NCBI GenBank assembly: GCA_036023115.1
Contig: JAYKKT010000037.1
Coordinates: forward strand, 248,001 to 312,000
DNA length: 64,000 nucleotides
Source of the DNA: Brasenia schreberi
Taxonomy: Eukaryota > Streptophyta > Magnoliopsida > Nymphaeales > Cabombaceae
Direction of reading: 5' to 3'
Under the pieces are notes generated by a model. The model had not been told where the DNA came from. It ran no database searches and worked only from the letters and a program-made list of their open reading frames with translations. This document shows, piece by piece, positions 31,203-41,477 of this stretch (within the stretch, counting starts at the first letter, position 1; every line of letters begins with the position of its first letter). A program made the position numbers and the translations under genes.

Positions 31203-32350
31203 TGTAAACACCCTGAAATCCCACGAATTTCTCAAATTCATCTGGTTTTGCAAAAGCAGCCCCAAAGGGCCATTTTGAGTCTGGACACCCAGGAGCCTTC
31301 CAAACAACCCTGTACATATGTTTTGAACTCTGTATTTCGAAAACATACAATATGGCTTTTAAAACCCTTTTAAAAACATGTTTTGAAACCCCGAAGCAGC
31401 TTGGCCTAATCCAGACAGGACCAGGAAAGCTAAGAAGAGCCCGGAATCGGAGCACATGTCGAGCCCGGCACAGCAACTCTCGTATCAAATCCACACCCCC
31501 AGGATCTCGAACGTCCAAGACCCTGTTATCATCAAAACATCATTTGAAATCATCTCCGGAAGGCGAAAATAGAGGCGGACGATCATGTTGGCGAAGACCC
31601 AACGCAGACGAAGCACTGATGCTGTCAGGCCCCGCACAAACCGTTCGTTTCGAACACAGCTCGAAGGAGTCAGAGTTCAGCTTGGATCGGATCTGGACCA
31701 TATATATCCAGATCCCAACCAAACCCATGTATGGACTTGGATTTGGATTTGGATCCAGAGATCCAATCCAATATCCATATCCATGGCCCACATCACCTTC
31801 TCATAAATGGAGGTGGGGCCCACTTGAATTTCACGTGGGATTATGGGCATGAGAGAGAGTGGGGATGGATAAGATCAAGTGTGTGTTGTAATTAAGCTTG
31901 ACTTGTGTGTCAAGTTTGGGGTTAATCATGTGGGTTAGCCTAATTAAGTGGGTTTAAGCTTGTAATTAGCCAAAACCTAACCTAGGGCTGCACCAACATG
32001 ATGTGGTTAAGGTCTATGGGCCATGCAAAGGGAGCTCCTTCACCTAAACCTAACAAAAAATACCTAATCCTAGCCTTCCACCCTAATCCACCCCTAATCT
32101 GAGCCTAATCACCTAACCTACTTCCCTAATCCCGGCCTAATCCCAACCTAATCACCTAACCTACTTCCCTAATCCTTCCCTAAACCTAGGTTAATTACCG
32201 TAAACCTAGCCTAATCCTAGCCTAATCACCTAACCTAGCTCACTAAACCTCACCCTAGAACCAACCCACCTAACTAAACCCTAAACCTCTAAACCACCCC
32301 TAGCCCACAACCTACCCAAACCACTTGTATTTAAAATATCTGGCCCTACC
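31203..32350 (+). mobile_element. E5: truncated LTR (A subfamily)
   Basis: It starts TGTAAACACCCTGAAATCCC and follows E10's LTR (55589 onward) closely. It has a GGAT stretch (31680-31780), a CATAAATGG TATA-like site (31802-31809), a G-box at 31832-31837, and a CCTAATC-rich part. It is cut at 32350 by the left end of E6. No polypurine tract precedes it, so it was either a 5' LTR or a solo LTR. The rest of it does not reappear on the far side of E6. Confidence 0.82.
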
Positions 32351-34544
32351 TGTAGACATGAAAATTCTCATTTCAAAGTTTATGAGACAAACTTGAAATG
32401 AAACTTTCCACCCCTACGCTTGCGCGAGCGTGCCAGCTAGTTCAAAACTAGCAAATGTTTGTAAGACTTCTAAGCGATTGTGTGCAAGCGGGATCTTTTC
32501 ACTCACACCTTCTTGAGCCGATGCTCAAGGGTCAGTGTTGAGCGCTTAGGAATTTCATTTTACAGCAAACATGATTCCCTTTTACATAAACAAGTGTCTT
32601 TGAAAAATTTGTTGAACTTGTGCACTCGGATTCAATACTTGGAAAAACACAAGTTGCTGAAAACAGAGAATTCTGTTTTCAGAGCTATTTTCTAGGGGAG
32701 TTTTCAAGGCGTTACAGACTTCCAAAAATTATCAAAATTTTACCAGACAAAGCTGGTAGTGTGGAGAGACTGTAGCCTTTTTCAAATCTGCATTTGGAGT
32801 AGTATTAAATCAGAAACAAATAATCTACTCAGACCACCTCACTGACTCGGAACAGCTCTGTTTCAGAAATACAGAAACTCAAAGATGAGTCTGTATCTCC
32901 CTACTCAGAACTCCGATTTTAATGATTTTGATGTTTCTGGAAAGCTATGGAGGTTAGCTTTTCAATGCATCAAAAATCAACCAATTTGGACTCCTGTGAA
33001 CAGAGATATGGGACTTTTACCTAACCTCTGTTTCAGGAAATCCGACTGTGCAAACAGTGGTGCAGAAATTTGGTCGTTCTTAATATGCTTTTATTACGTG
33101 GCTGAGCGGCCCTAAAATCTTGCCAATTTTTATACAGAGTGTCCCAATGTGTGTGGAATCAGTGTGCCAAATTTCAAGACAATCGGAGTAAGCATCACAA
33201 AATTAAAATTACGGAAACAGACATATGCAGAGATGCTGAAATCCGGTTTTCTGTTTTATAAATGTAATGATGCATAACCCACCTGAAATTAAAATGCAAC
33301 AACCCTTAAAGCAAATTTGCTGGAATATAAATGAATGGGAAGTACTTTATAGCTTAGACATAGAGGGGGTTAGAAGTATAGAGGGTATATAGCATATAGG
33401 AAGGGAGAAGCATTAAAGCAAACACTTGACGTGCATGTGGGTGTATAGTGTTTCATCCACGAAATTGAAATGGCAGCAAAGCTAGATTATTACAACTTGG
33501 GGGGAGATGAAACTCCATTAATACAACCCCATTTAATGAATTGAATGGAAGGGAATGAAACTTAGATTAAGTAAGAAAGGTCTTACACGAGTTTTGGATG
33601 CGAAGGACCGGATTTCAATGATGAAGCCGGTCTTTCTCTTGATGGCCTTCCTTCTTAACTCCTACAAGCTCTCACCTAGCTTCCCCTTCACTAGAAAATG
33701 TCCCCCCTTTGCTGAAATTTTCTGCACCTAGTCTAGCACACACCACCCAAGGTCTCTCTCTTCTCTCTCTTCTCTCTCTTCTCCAAGTTATGGAACCCGC
33801 CCCCCCCTCTTGGGCCTTTTTATAGGCCAAGGGGGGCTGGTTCTAGTGGCTTCTTGTGGGGCGGGTTGGAGGTTTAGCTTGGTGGATTTGATCCGCTCCA
33901 AACCAGCTTCTTGTAGTTCTTCATTGAGTCGATTCGGACCAGCCCGTATGGGCTGGTATAGGTGCCATGGCTTGGTGTAGCCCTAGAGCATGCGGTTGGT
34001 TTTAAGCAACCTTACAATGTGCAACATGTTTTGTTTGGGCTGATTTCTTTAAACTTCGACCCACTTGGATTCACTTCTTTCTTTGATTCGGCTCCCGCCC
34101 TTTGCTTTTGAGTTACACTTGAAATCTTCTAGAATTGAATGAGCTTGTTACCATGGCCTCGAGTCTTGGTTCCAAGTTGGCCCCATCTTGATCGGACAAA
34201 CTTGGATTTGATCGGTCTTGACCTTCCATTTGGATAAGTTGTTGAATTTGAACTTGATATGCTTCAATCTTCTCCACTTTTTTGGGAATCAATCTGATTT
34301 AACTTGATCCGTATCTTGATGCACTTTATCTTCTTACCGGGAATCGAGGCCTGGATTGGGTCTCCGCCTGCTTCGAAACTCATGGGCTATTTGGATTTAA
34401 AACCTTTATCTTGAAATATTCTCCCAAAAGGTCAAAACTTTAAAATTTGGGGATTTTGAATTTAAAGGTTCATAAAGGCTTTAAATTGGCCTTCAAAATT
34501 TATGAGCTTTTGAAAATACTTGAAAAAAATTTCGGGTGTTTACA
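32351..34544 (-). mobile_element. E6 left (3') LTR, D subfamily
   Basis: On the plus strand it starts TGTAGACATG and ends GGGTGTTTACA, 2194 bases, next to the polypurine tract. The middle (32680-33690) matches the fragment at 109-1127. It has a minus-strand TATA box at 33817-33824, a CT-rich tract (33755-33785) at the expected start region, and a near-perfect terminal hairpin (TCATTTCAA and its complement, 32377-32413). It lacks the GGAT array of the other LTRs. Confidence 0.85.
33817..33824 (-). promoter_or_regulatory. E6 left LTR TATA box
   Basis: On the minus strand this reads TATAAAAA, inside GGCCTATAAAAAGGCCC, a small inverted repeat. A CTCTCT tract follows downstream on the minus strand as GAGAGA. 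Confidence 0.6.
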
Positions 34545-34592
34545 GATGCCCCTCTTTGGCATTGATCCAACTGTGTTTGGATAATGTCAAAG
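34545..34592 (-). promoter_or_regulatory. E6 polypurine tract and pre-tract hairpin
   Basis: The tract is at 34545-34559 (CCAAAGAGGGGCATC on the minus strand). It overlaps a 39-base inverted repeat at 34554-34592 with outer arms CTTTG and CAAAG and inner arms ending in a 3-base loop. Confidence 0.85.
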
Positions 34593-35721
34593 AAGAAAAC
34601 ACCCTTTTACTCTTCTTTCCGAACCTTTCTCAAGAGCATGGATCATCTGAGTGCCTAACTTTTAAAAATAAGTAAGAGGGGATTTAGAGCCAAAGGGGAC
34701 TCAATCTGCTATGACCTTGGTCCTAATATCGATCATGTACTCAATGGTTTTGAAATGCATGCATGGGCATGTATGAAGGGTGTGAGTGATATGCACACAA
34801 TGATTCTTTTAGAGACTCTTAACATGCAAGGATCGAACTTGGGAGGCTTGTGAAGGTTGACTGCCCCAAGTGATCATGGCCCTTATGTGGCTTGATGTTT
34901 TCGGGTTTTCACAACTTTCCAAAAGAAAGGGAAAATCCTTTTTAACTTCAATCACAAGGATTTTCAGCTTCTTGTATTTCCCTTTACTCGGGTCATAATA
35001 CCTACTACTTGGTAGAGATTTTTATAGGAAAACTAGGAAACATTGCAAAACTCTCCTACTTACACAACAAAGTCTAATTCTCAAACAAAATAAGATTCAA
35101 ATGAATAAATCCTATTCCTACTTTAGGATTTTCCTAGATAAAACCTTTCTCCACTAGGATAAGTCATAGGGATAGGGAAAGAATTACCACGGTCCCTTCC
35201 GAAGCGTCCCGTGGTTTAAGGCCAAGAAGAGGAAAATTTGCTCCTTTTGAGCTTTTGGCAAATTTTTTTTTTTCTTTTTTTCATAGAGGGCCTCCCTTTT
35301 TCTTTTTGGAGGATTTTGCTTTTTCCTCTTTCTTTTTCAATCAAAGCACTCTTTTCTGCTTTGCTTTTCTTTTTCTTTTGAAGATAAAATTTTGGAGGGA
35401 TATCCTCTTTTCTATTTTGCCAAATTTTCCTTTTTGGGAAGGAGAAGCGAAATGGGGAGAGACTTATCCCAATGGTTTACTCGATTCATCTAAGAACACC
35501 CTATTTTGAAATAGCATATACCATTTGGAAATATTTTGCTGTTTTGAACAAGGCTCGATTTTGTAAGATGGGGACTTTTGAAATATAGCCCATAAATTTT
35601 GAAAACTCTACCTTTCATAAGATCCTATTTCCCTTGTTTAGGGTCACACGATCCACCTTGATCCTTCTTTAAGAAGTTCAAAGGAGATCCCATTCAAAAT
35701 ATTTTCAAAAGAGAGTAGCCC
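34593..35721 (-). other. E6 3' untranslated region
   Basis: Non-coding, collinear with the UTRs of E1, E3 and E4. It contains the structured domain below and AG/CT-rich stretches around 35250-35400. No shared coding frame is present. Confidence 0.72.
35157..35469 (-). other. E6 conserved 3' UTR structure
   Basis: The arms GGATAAGTC (35157-35165) and GACTTATCC (35461-35469) pair over 9 bases and extend with wobble pairs. The 30-base hairpin (ACCACGG...CCGTGGT) is at 35186-35215, with one loop difference from E1. Confidence 0.58.
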
Positions 35722-38700
35722 CTATACATGATATCTTTTCAAATGTTGAGCATTTATAGGGTCTACCAAGTTCCTACCGTCAACATCAACCAACCAATAA
35801 GCATTGTTAGTGGTGGTTCCACGCACAACATAAGGACCATCCCACTTGGGCCGCCACTTTCCAAGGGGGTGTGGGCCTCGGTGGTGAATGGTTTTTAGCA
35901 CTAGGTCTCCCACTTTGAAGTGGCGAGCCTTCATGTGCTTCTTGTAGTGTCGGGCTACCCTTTGCCTATATGCATGTGCATGATCCATAGCAAGTAGCCT
36001 CTTTTCATCCAACAAGTCAAGTTCGACCATTCTAGTATGTTGTAGGGTTTCTAATGGAATATCTAATGCAAGTGATGTATGAAATGAATGAAGCTTGGTA
36101 TGAATGGGGAGTATGGCACTCGTGCCATAGACCAACTCGAATGGGGTGGCATTTGTTGGGGTTCGAATGGAAGTTCTATAAGCCCACAAGGCCTCGTCGA
36201 GCTTCTCATGCCATGTCCTACCTTTTTCTATGGTTTTCTCAATGATGCTTATGAGGGTTTTGTTTGTGGCTTCGGCTTGGCCGTTGCCTTGAGGGTAGTA
36301 GGGCGATGAAAAGTGTTGAGTCATGCCATATGTGACACACAATTTTTCCATCTTCTCATTCTTGAATGGGGTGCCATTATCGGACACTAGGTCTTTTGGT
36401 ACTCCAAATCGGGCCAGGATATTTCTCTTAATGAATGCCACTACATGTTGTCCTTGGACATTGGCCAAGGATGTAGCTTCAACCCATTTAGAGAAATATT
36501 CGGTGGCCGCTAGGATGAACCTATGTCCATTGGATGCATTGGGGGATATGGGTCCTACGATGTCAAACGCCCACATGGCAAAAGGCCAAGGGCTCACGAT
36601 GGAATGCAAAGTGGATGATGGGGTGTGAATGATATGCCCATGTATTTGACATTGATGACATTTCCTAACATGATCATGGCAATCTTGTCTTAGGGTGGAC
36701 CAAAAATACCCAGCTCTAAGTATCTTCATGGCCATCATATTTGCATTAACATGGCCTCCACACTCTCCATCGTGGAACTCGTGCATTATGGTCCTAGCCT
36801 CTTCAAGGTCTACACATCGCAACAAGATGCCCGTAAAACTTTTCTTATAAAGCACCCCTCCCAAAATTACATACCGGGTTGAAATTTTTCTAATAAAAGC
36901 TTGATCTTTTGAAGAAGCATACTCGGGAAATCCTCCGTTTTCTAAAAAGTTTTTAGTGTCATAAAACCAAGGTTTATCATTTGGATTTTGGTCGTTTTGG
37001 CAAATCTCTAAATCGTGCGTGGATGGAACGGGTGAGTGCCATATCTCTAGGGATCGGGTTCCCAAGGTGGGATCGACCCTTAAGGCGGATCCTAAGGAGG
37101 AGAGGGCATCCGCTATGGTGTTATCCTCTCTCCCTATGTGAGTGAGTGTGCATGATTTGAAAGAGTCGACCAACTTGGTGGCCAACTCATGATACAGAAT
37201 GAGTTTTTCGTGTTTGACTTGCCAAACTTTTAAAACTTGGTTCACAACCAGTAAAGAGTCTCCAAAGACTTCAATGCAAGCTGCCCCTAGATTTTTCAAG
37301 ACTTTTAGGCCTTGTATGAGAGCCTCATATTCAGCCACATTATTTGAACACTCAAAATCTAGACGAATTGCAATGGGTATTTCTCCCTTTTCGGGGGATA
37401 TGAGAATGACTCCAACACCTGCCCCTTGTTGGTTACGTGCCCCATCAAAGTACATTTTCCATACTTGGTTTTCATTAAAACAGTTTGCTAAAACATGGTT
37501 TTGAAAATCGTTTGCAAATATGCCTTCATCGGGCATCTCATCAAGTATGGGATATGTTTCTTCCAAGGGGAACTCGGCCATATGATCGGCTAGGGCTTGC
37601 CCCTTAATGGAGGTTTGGTGGTGATATTTCAAGTCATATTCCATTAAGAGGAGTTGCCATTTACCAAGCCTACCCGTTAGGATAGGTTTTTCAAACAAGT
37701 GCTTGATCGGATCAAGCTTAGACACTATCCATATCTCATGATCTAGGAAGTAATGTCTAAACTTTTGGCAAGCCCATACTAATGCCAAGCACGTTTTCTC
37801 CATGGCTTGATAATTTCTTTCATATGCCAAGAGAGTTTTCGAAATATAGTAAATGGCACACTCTTTGTGGCCATCATCCTCATATTGGGCTAATAAAGCA
37901 CCCAATGCATTCGTATGTATGGAAATGTAAAGAAGTAAAGGTTTTCCTTGCTTTGGAGGTTTCAAAATTGGAGGATTCACCAAATAAGTTTTCAATCTTT
38001 CAAAAGCTTTTTGACAATCCTCGTCCCACAAAAATTTTACCCCTTTTCGCAAAAGTTTATTGAAAGGTTCGCATCTTGTTGCTAAATTTGAAATGAACCT
38101 CCTAATGGCTTGGAGGCGACCTTGGAGGCTTCGGATTTGGGTCAAATTGGATGGTGGAGGCATATCTGTGATGGCTCGGCACTTAGAGGGGTCTACTTCA
38201 ATACCCCTTTGGCTCACCATAAAGCCCAAAAGCTTACCTGATTCTAGCCCGAATACACATTTTTGAGGGTTTAGTTTCACTTTGTAAAGCCTGAGCCTTT
38301 CGAAAACTTTTTGCAAAGACTCAATGTGAGTAACTCGGGTTTTTGATTTCACCAAAAGGTCATCCACATATACTTCCAAGAGCTCATGAATTTGGTCATG
38401 AAAGATAGTAGTCATAGCTCTTTGGTATGTGGCACCGGTATTTTTCGAACCAAACGGCATAACTGTATAACAGTATGTGCCCCAAGGTGTAGTAAAAGCA
38501 GTTTTTGCCTGATCTTTTGGTGCTAACTTAATTTGATTGTAACCCGAATAGCCATCCATGAAAGAAAACATTTCATGATTTGCAGTGCTATCTACTATCA
38601 AATCAATATTTGGTAGAGGAAAATTGTCTTTTGGAGTGGCTTTGTTCAAATTTCTAAAATCAATGCAAATCCTAATTTTCCCATTGGATTTTCGAACTAC

Positions 38701-39612
38701 AACAATATTTGAAAGCCATTCTGAGTACGCAATGGGTTTTATAAATCCGGCTTTTAAAAGATCTTCTAAACCCTCTTTCACCTGTGCATGTACATCGGGG
38801 TGAATCTTTCTAAGCTTTTGCTTTATGGGTTTGGCATTTGATTCTAGGGGAAGACGATGCTCTACTACCATTGGGTCTAAACCCGGCATGTCTTCGTAGG
38901 TCCATGCAAACACATCTACATATGATTTGAGAAATGTGATGAATGATGTCCTTTCATGCTCATGTAAACATGCGCCTATTTTAACATGCTTAGGATTAGA
39001 CTCACTCCCTAGATTTACTTCCACAAAATCCCCTCCTACGGAATTTGAAGGTTTTTCTAAATCAAGGATTCTATGGAACTCGGGAAGCTCGGAGGTTTGG
39101 TCCTCCTCATGGACGAGGGGATCTTCCTCTTCGCTTTGATCGCTCTTGAGAAATTTGGGTTCTATGAAAGTGCTAGGCAAGGCACACGGTTTTGGAACAT
39201 CCACCACTTTCAAAAGACTAGGGCTTTTCACAAAGACAATGTTTTTGGGTTTTCCAAGATTTTCGATTTTTTTGGCTTTTTCGAAATTGCTCTTCGGAGA
39301 TGGAATGTATAAAACCTTGTTTTTGGTGTTTTCGCATTTTTCAATTTTTTTGGCTTTTTGTAAACACAAGGAAGGAACAAAAACCACATTCTTTTTGAAA
39401 TTTTCAAAATTTTCAATTTTTTTGGCTTTTTGTAAACAAATAGAAGGAGGAGAAATGTAAATCACATTCTTTTCGAGATTTTTGAAATTTTCTATTGTTT
39501 TTGGTTTTTGGGAACTTTCTAAATGTTTTTGGATTTTGCAAATTTCTAATTTTTTTGGGTTTTTGGATGTGGCGGGGTCTTCCATCAAACCTACAAAGAA
39601 AACACCATGCAT
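35722..39612 (-). CDS. E6 ORF2: Pol polyprotein (RT, RNase H, second RNase H, integrase)
   Basis: An uninterrupted 1296-residue frame. Residues 1-150 hold four imperfect Lys-rich repeats of about 25 residues (KAKKIENFENFKKNVVFVPS). An acidic linker and HEHERTSFITFLKSYVDVFAWTYEDMPG lead to RT, with YVDD at 415-418. A first RNase H follows (about 545-660; LLLYISIHTNALGALLAQY, YQAMEKTCLALVWAC). The second RNase H begins at FDGARNQQGAG (Asp723) and continues through NNVAEYEAL, FGDSLLV and REDNTIADALSS. Integrase has its HHCC zinc domain, then Asp1017, Asp1078 and Glu1114, an exact D-x60-D-x35-E, and the GPY motif (KWDGPYVV) near the end. There is no chromodomain. ATG overlaps the ORF1 stop as TAATG. 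All catalytic residues I can check are present, so it could still encode active enzymes. Confidence 0.94.
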   Translation of the reverse strand: MHGVFFVGLMEDPATSKNPKKLEICKIQKHLESSQKPKTIENFKNLEKNVIYISPPSICLQKAKKIENFENFKKNVVFVPSLCLQKAKKIEKCENTKNKVLYIPSPKSNFEKAKKIENLGKPKNIVFVKSPSLLKVVDVPKPCALPSTFIEPKFLKSDQSEEEDPLVHEEDQTSELPEFHRILDLEKPSNSVGGDFVEVNLGSESNPKHVKIGACLHEHERTSFITFLKSYVDVFAWTYEDMPGLDPMVVEHRLPLESNAKPIKQKLRKIHPDVHAQVKEGLEDLLKAGFIKPIAYSEWLSNIVVVRKSNGKIRICIDFRNLNKATPKDNFPLPNIDLIVDSTANHEMFSFMDGYSGYNQIKLAPKDQAKTAFTTPWGTYCYTVMPFGSKNTGATYQRAMTTIFHDQIHELLEVYVDDLLVKSKTRVTHIESLQKVFERLRLYKVKLNPQKCVFGLESGKLLGFMVSQRGIEVDPSKCRAITDMPPPSNLTQIRSLQGRLQAIRRFISNLATRCEPFNKLLRKGVKFLWDEDCQKAFERLKTYLVNPPILKPPKQGKPLLLYISIHTNALGALLAQYEDDGHKECAIYYISKTLLAYERNYQAMEKTCLALVWACQKFRHYFLDHEIWIVSKLDPIKHLFEKPILTGRLGKWQLLLMEYDLKYHHQTSIKGQALADHMAEFPLEETYPILDEMPDEGIFANDFQNHVLANCFNENQVWKMYFDGARNQQGAGVGVILISPEKGEIPIAIRLDFECSNNVAEYEALIQGLKVLKNLGAACIEVFGDSLLVVNQVLKVWQVKHEKLILYHELATKLVDSFKSCTLTHIGREDNTIADALSSLGSALRVDPTLGTRSLEIWHSPVPSTHDLEICQNDQNPNDKPWFYDTKNFLENGGFPEYASSKDQAFIRKISTRYVILGGVLYKKSFTGILLRCVDLEEARTIMHEFHDGECGGHVNANMMAMKILRAGYFWSTLRQDCHDHVRKCHQCQIHGHIIHTPSSTLHSIVSPWPFAMWAFDIVGPISPNASNGHRFILAATEYFSKWVEATSLANVQGQHVVAFIKRNILARFGVPKDLVSDNGTPFKNEKMEKLCVTYGMTQHFSSPYYPQGNGQAEATNKTLISIIEKTIEKGRTWHEKLDEALWAYRTSIRTPTNATPFELVYGTSAILPIHTKLHSFHTSLALDIPLETLQHTRMVELDLLDEKRLLAMDHAHAYRQRVARHYKKHMKARHFKVGDLVLKTIHHRGPHPLGKWRPKWDGPYVVRGTTTNNAYWLVDVDGRNLVDPINAQHLKRYHV
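39591..39592 (-). other. Candidate 3' splice site before E6 ORF2
   Basis: On the minus strand TTTTCTTTGTAG precedes GTTTGATGGAAG. An AG after a pyrimidine run sits at the same place in E3 (24950-24951), E4 (18349-18350), E8 (50286-50287) and E10 (61909-61910). Legume Ogre elements are known to splice an intron between protease and RT. I could not identify the donor. Confidence 0.4.
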
Positions 39613-41477
39613 TAGGCTCTAAATAAGAGGTCTAAGTCATAGGTTTCGGTGTTAGGAGGCTCTAAGGCACCCTTGACCCAAGTAGTCGTGGGTGGAGGTT
39701 CGGGTGGTATGGATGGGTCGTAGCCTATCCCATACCGGTTTTGGTTTATGTTTGACACTATGGGTTCAAGACGACCTTGGTTTTGGCTTCCTAGGCCTTG
39801 ATAAGGCATATAACCCATGTTCAACATCATGTTCCAAGGCTTCTTTAATTTTGAAAATGTTTTATAAAGAGGATGGCCTTTGAACTTGGTGTCGTCTATG
39901 TCATGCTCAAACACTTTTATGGACTTGGGGAGGACTTTGGGTAGTTTTGAGATGGTCTTGAGCGGGCTAGCCTTGGGCGGCCCTTTTATGTGCACGACAC
40001 CTTTTGGTTTGGGATAAGCTACCAAGGGTTCATCTAGTTTTGACTCATGGGTTTTATCACCTGATAAGCATGGGAAATTTTGTATTCCCTGCAGCTGGGG
40101 GTGATTCTCTCCTAGAATTACCACAACTTGGTTTTGGAGGGGTATTTTTACACACCTATGAAAGGTGGATGGCACAGCCCGCAAGCTGTGTATCCATGGC
40201 CTTCCTAGGAGTAGGTTATAATGGGGGTGTATGTCTAAAACATGAAACACCCCGGAATGACTCATGCCCCCTACTTCTATGGGTAACTCTATGACTCCTA
40301 AAGGTTTGGATGCGTTTCCATCGTATCCTGTGATCACGATGGAACTCGGGTTTAGAGAGGTCAAGGAGACTCCTATTTTGTAGGCTATATGTAGTGGAAG
40401 TATACTTAGACCTCCTCTGCCATCAACCAAACACTTGTCTAGAGGATGGTGATTCAATACCACCTCTATATGCAAGGCTTGGTTATGGTTTTGGTAGGGT
40501 TGTTCTAGCTCATCTTTCGAAAACACAATGGGAGTTTTAGCACAAATGGGTGAGACTAGGAAGGAGTGGGACTCAGGGGTTATGGTTGGGTTAACCTTGG
40601 CCTTTTCTAAGATCTTTTCTAAAACTTGTCTATGTCTAGGGGATGTTTGGATAAGTTCTAGGATAGACATGTTTATGGGAATCTTAGCAAGGTGATTTTC
40701 AAAATCATATGGGGTTAACACATCGTTTTTACCCATGAGATGCGATGCTTTGGGAATGCATGATTTTGAAGGGCCGGGGATAACGACCACTTCCTTGCTA
40801 GCATCTTTTGCTAAGTGTGGGGGTTGGTAGATCCTTCCAGATCTAGTGACCTCGTCCACACCTTCCCTATGGCTCGTTCCTAGGTGGGCTCTAGTTTGAT
40901 GCTTGGGAGCACCTCGAATCTCTAATAAGGCTCTAGCCGGGGGCGGGACTCTAAGCGCTCCCCGGATCACTACTTGTTTGGCTTTTTTTATTACGAGCAG
41001 TGGTGTGTGACAAGTAGTGTGATCCGTATGCCATGCATGTTCCGAACCATTCAAATGAGAGGAGAGAGCATATACCTGCTTGTCCTTCCCGCTAGTGCTT
41101 GCATGGTTGGGGAAGGGTTCCTTGAGTACGGCTTGGGCGGGCTCCGGTTCCTCGGTGACCTGGAGCCGGCCTTGCTCGATCAAGTCCTCTATTTTGTTTA
41201 AAAGGGTGTAGCAGTGATTTGTATCATGGCCTTTGAGCCTATGATACTTGCAAAACTTGTTTAAAAATTTCCCTTTAGGGGGTGTCCCCTCGGGAATTTC
41301 CGGAAGTGTCACCATTCCCTGGGCGAGCAGGAGGTCGAGGACCTCTGTGATGGGCTGCCCCAGCGGGGTGTACTCTCTTTTTTCGAAAGACTTTTGAACC
41401 TTTTTGTTCTTCGGTTCAAATTTTGAAGTGCCGGCCGGGCCTGGTTCTACTTGGACATTTGATGAATGCATGTACAT
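39612..41477 (-). CDS. E6 ORF1: Gag C-terminus, zinc knuckle, protease and G-patch
   Basis: A 621-residue frame. Its ATG lies in what was a Gag alanine/phenylalanine segment and is a by-product of a deletion of about 290 bases that removed the capsid C-terminal half. Residues 76-89 are the zinc knuckle C-x2-H-x4-H-x4-C (CKYHRLKGHDTNHC). The protease motif is at 352: Asp-Gly-Arg-Gly, where E3 and E10 have Asp-Gly-Gly-Gly. The Gly-to-Arg change at the position equivalent to the Gly of DTG/DSG would very likely disable the enzyme. HPHYNLLLGRPW is intact. The G-patch is at residues 548-586, then the common end YDLDLLFRA. The stop overlaps the pol start. Confidence 0.86.
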   Translation of the reverse strand: MYMHSSNVQVEPGPAGTSKFEPKNKKVQKSFEKREYTPLGQPITEVLDLLLAQGMVTLPEIPEGTPPKGKFLNKFCKYHRLKGHDTNHCYTLLNKIEDLIEQGRLQVTEEPEPAQAVLKEPFPNHASTSGKDKQVYALSSHLNGSEHAWHTDHTTCHTPLLVIKKAKQVVIRGALRVPPPARALLEIRGAPKHQTRAHLGTSHREGVDEVTRSGRIYQPPHLAKDASKEVVVIPGPSKSCIPKASHLMGKNDVLTPYDFENHLAKIPINMSILELIQTSPRHRQVLEKILEKAKVNPTITPESHSFLVSPICAKTPIVFSKDELEQPYQNHNQALHIEVVLNHHPLDKCLVDGRGGLSILPLHIAYKIGVSLTSLNPSSIVITGYDGNASKPLGVIELPIEVGGMSHSGVFHVLDIHPHYNLLLGRPWIHSLRAVPSTFHRCVKIPLQNQVVVILGENHPQLQGIQNFPCLSGDKTHESKLDEPLVAYPKPKGVVHIKGPPKASPLKTISKLPKVLPKSIKVFEHDIDDTKFKGHPLYKTFSKLKKPWNMMLNMGYMPYQGLGSQNQGRLEPIVSNINQNRYGIGYDPSIPPEPPPTTTWVKGALEPPNTETYDLDLLFRA

